50,111 bases of DNA, from the NCBI GenBank assembly GCA_002344355.1, contig DDTN01000050.1, positions 1 to 50,111 of the forward strand, read 5' to 3'. A model generated the notes under the pieces. That model was not told where the DNA came from, searched no databases, and saw only the letters and a list, made by a program, of their open reading frames with translations. Shown in pieces: positions 49,787-50,111 of this stretch. This DNA comes from Proteobacteria bacterium UBA2363 (GTDB lineage Bacteria > Pseudomonadota > Gammaproteobacteria > Xanthomonadales > UBA2363). Position 1 is the stretch's first letter. Every line of letters begins with the position of its first letter. A program made the translations under genes and the position numbers.

Positions 49787-49792
49787 TATACT
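49787..49792 (+). promoter_or_regulatory. -10 element TATACT upstream of cysS
   Basis: TATACT (five of six consensus bases) in an AT-rich patch (TATACTGAATTCGATTCTAT). It would give a leader of about 80 nt for cysS. No clear -35 at 17 bp. Confidence 0.45.
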
Positions 49793-49878
49793 GAATTCGA
49801 TTCTATCGGCGCCGCGATGTGTCCCGGTTCGGCGCCCGGCCGCCGGCAGTCTCGCCGGGTCGACCGCCGCCCTTGCCC

Positions 49879-50111
49879 ATGAGCCTGCGCATCCACAACA
49901 CGCTGACGCGCCGCGTCGAACCCTTCGTGCCGCTGGTACCCGGCCAGGTGCGCATGTATGTCTGCGGCATCACGGTCTACGACCTGTGCCACCTGGGCCA
50001 TGCGCGCATGATGATGGCCTTCGACCTGATCTACCGCTGGCTGCTGGCCAGTGGCTACCAGGTGCGCTACGCGCGCAACATCACCGACATCGACGACAAG
50101 ATCATCAAGCG
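49879..50111 (+). CDS. cysS: cysteinyl-tRNA synthetase, N-terminal part
   Basis: The window ends inside the gene; 77 complete codons are visible. The zinc cysteine and ATP-binding region CGITVYDLCHLGHAR (Cys29, HLGH at 38-41) and ARNITDIDDKIIK are diagnostic of CysS. The ATG at 49879 gives the standard N-terminus MSLRIHNTLTRR. No Shine-Dalgarno of note is seen. Confidence 0.96.
   Translation, partial: MSLRIHNTLTRRVEPFVPLVPGQVRMYVCGITVYDLCHLGHARMMMAFDLIYRWLLASGYQVRYARNITDIDDKIIK

Noticed and set aside
49799..49878. T-box leader before cysS
   Set aside because: No T-box sequence or terminator is present, and T-boxes are a Firmicutes/Actinobacteria feature.
1..50111. tRNA, rRNA, insertion sequences, prophage or defence genes
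   Set aside because: Reading both strands showed no tRNA cloverleaf with a GGTTCGA-type arm in an intergenic region, no transposase or integrase, and no composition break.

Overview
The window is very GC-rich (roughly 70% by eye) chromosomal DNA. It suggests a gammaproteobacterium of the order Lysobacterales/Xanthomonadales. The evidence is the gene order gshB / pilG-pilH-pilI-pilJ-chpA next to tonB-yqgE-ruvX-pyrB, an Xps-style type II secretion order G-H-I-J-K-L-M-N, an Oar-like TonB-dependent receptor, and the lpxH / cyclophilin / TPR / cysS neighbourhood. The genus cannot be read from the sequence. No rRNA, tRNA, CRISPR array, insertion sequence, integrase or phage gene was seen, so this looks like core genome rather than an island.

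Layout, left to right. (1) 0-9 kb: a lipoprotein esterase, ribF-ileS, a DUF4124 protein, and pssA followed by a small HolD-like ORF and rimI. (2) 7.6-11.6 kb, minus strand: pyrB, ruvX, yqgE, tonB and gshB. (3) 11.8-21.7 kb, plus strand: a complete Pil-Chp chemosensory operon (pilG, pilH, pilI, pilJ, chpA, chpC) for type IV pilus control, without the methyltransferase and methylesterase genes. (4) 21.8-27.4 kb, minus strand: three exported proteins (M28 metallopeptidase, YtcJ-like amidohydrolase, a 744-residue multidomain protein). (5) 27.6-29.7 kb: bioA-rsmE. (6) 29.7-35.1 kb: the pseudopilin and inner-membrane part of a type II secretion system (gspG-N), which could export the proteins of block 4. 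(7) 35.1-38.2 kb: hisN, nudE, cysQ and mazG, a tightly overlapping set of small-phosphate hydrolases. (8) 38.2-50.1 kb: a repeat-bearing intergenic region, kbp, radA, a fused OlsF-type acyltransferase, an Oar-like TonB-dependent receptor closed by a textbook terminator, ppnN, lpxH, a periplasmic cyclophilin, a TPR protein and the start of cysS.

Most genes are ordinary housekeeping genes. The main points for follow-up are regulatory and structural. A recurrent TAnnnT-N6-ATG arrangement before yqgE, gspL, nudE and radA suggests leaderless mRNAs. A 45-codon upstream ORF is coupled by ATGA overlap to ribF. A perfect hairpin covers the ribosome-binding site of the DUF4124 gene. A very divergent HolD candidate lies in the conserved slot before rimI. 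A 34-nt palindrome lies upstream of the OlsF gene. Two neighbouring exported proteins share a D-x-I-F-x3-aromatic-acidic motif. An inverted pair of REP-like palindromes flanks a G-quadruplex motif. No wholly new multi-gene system could be demonstrated. Many start codons were chosen by homology and ribosome-binding-site judgement and are stated as such.
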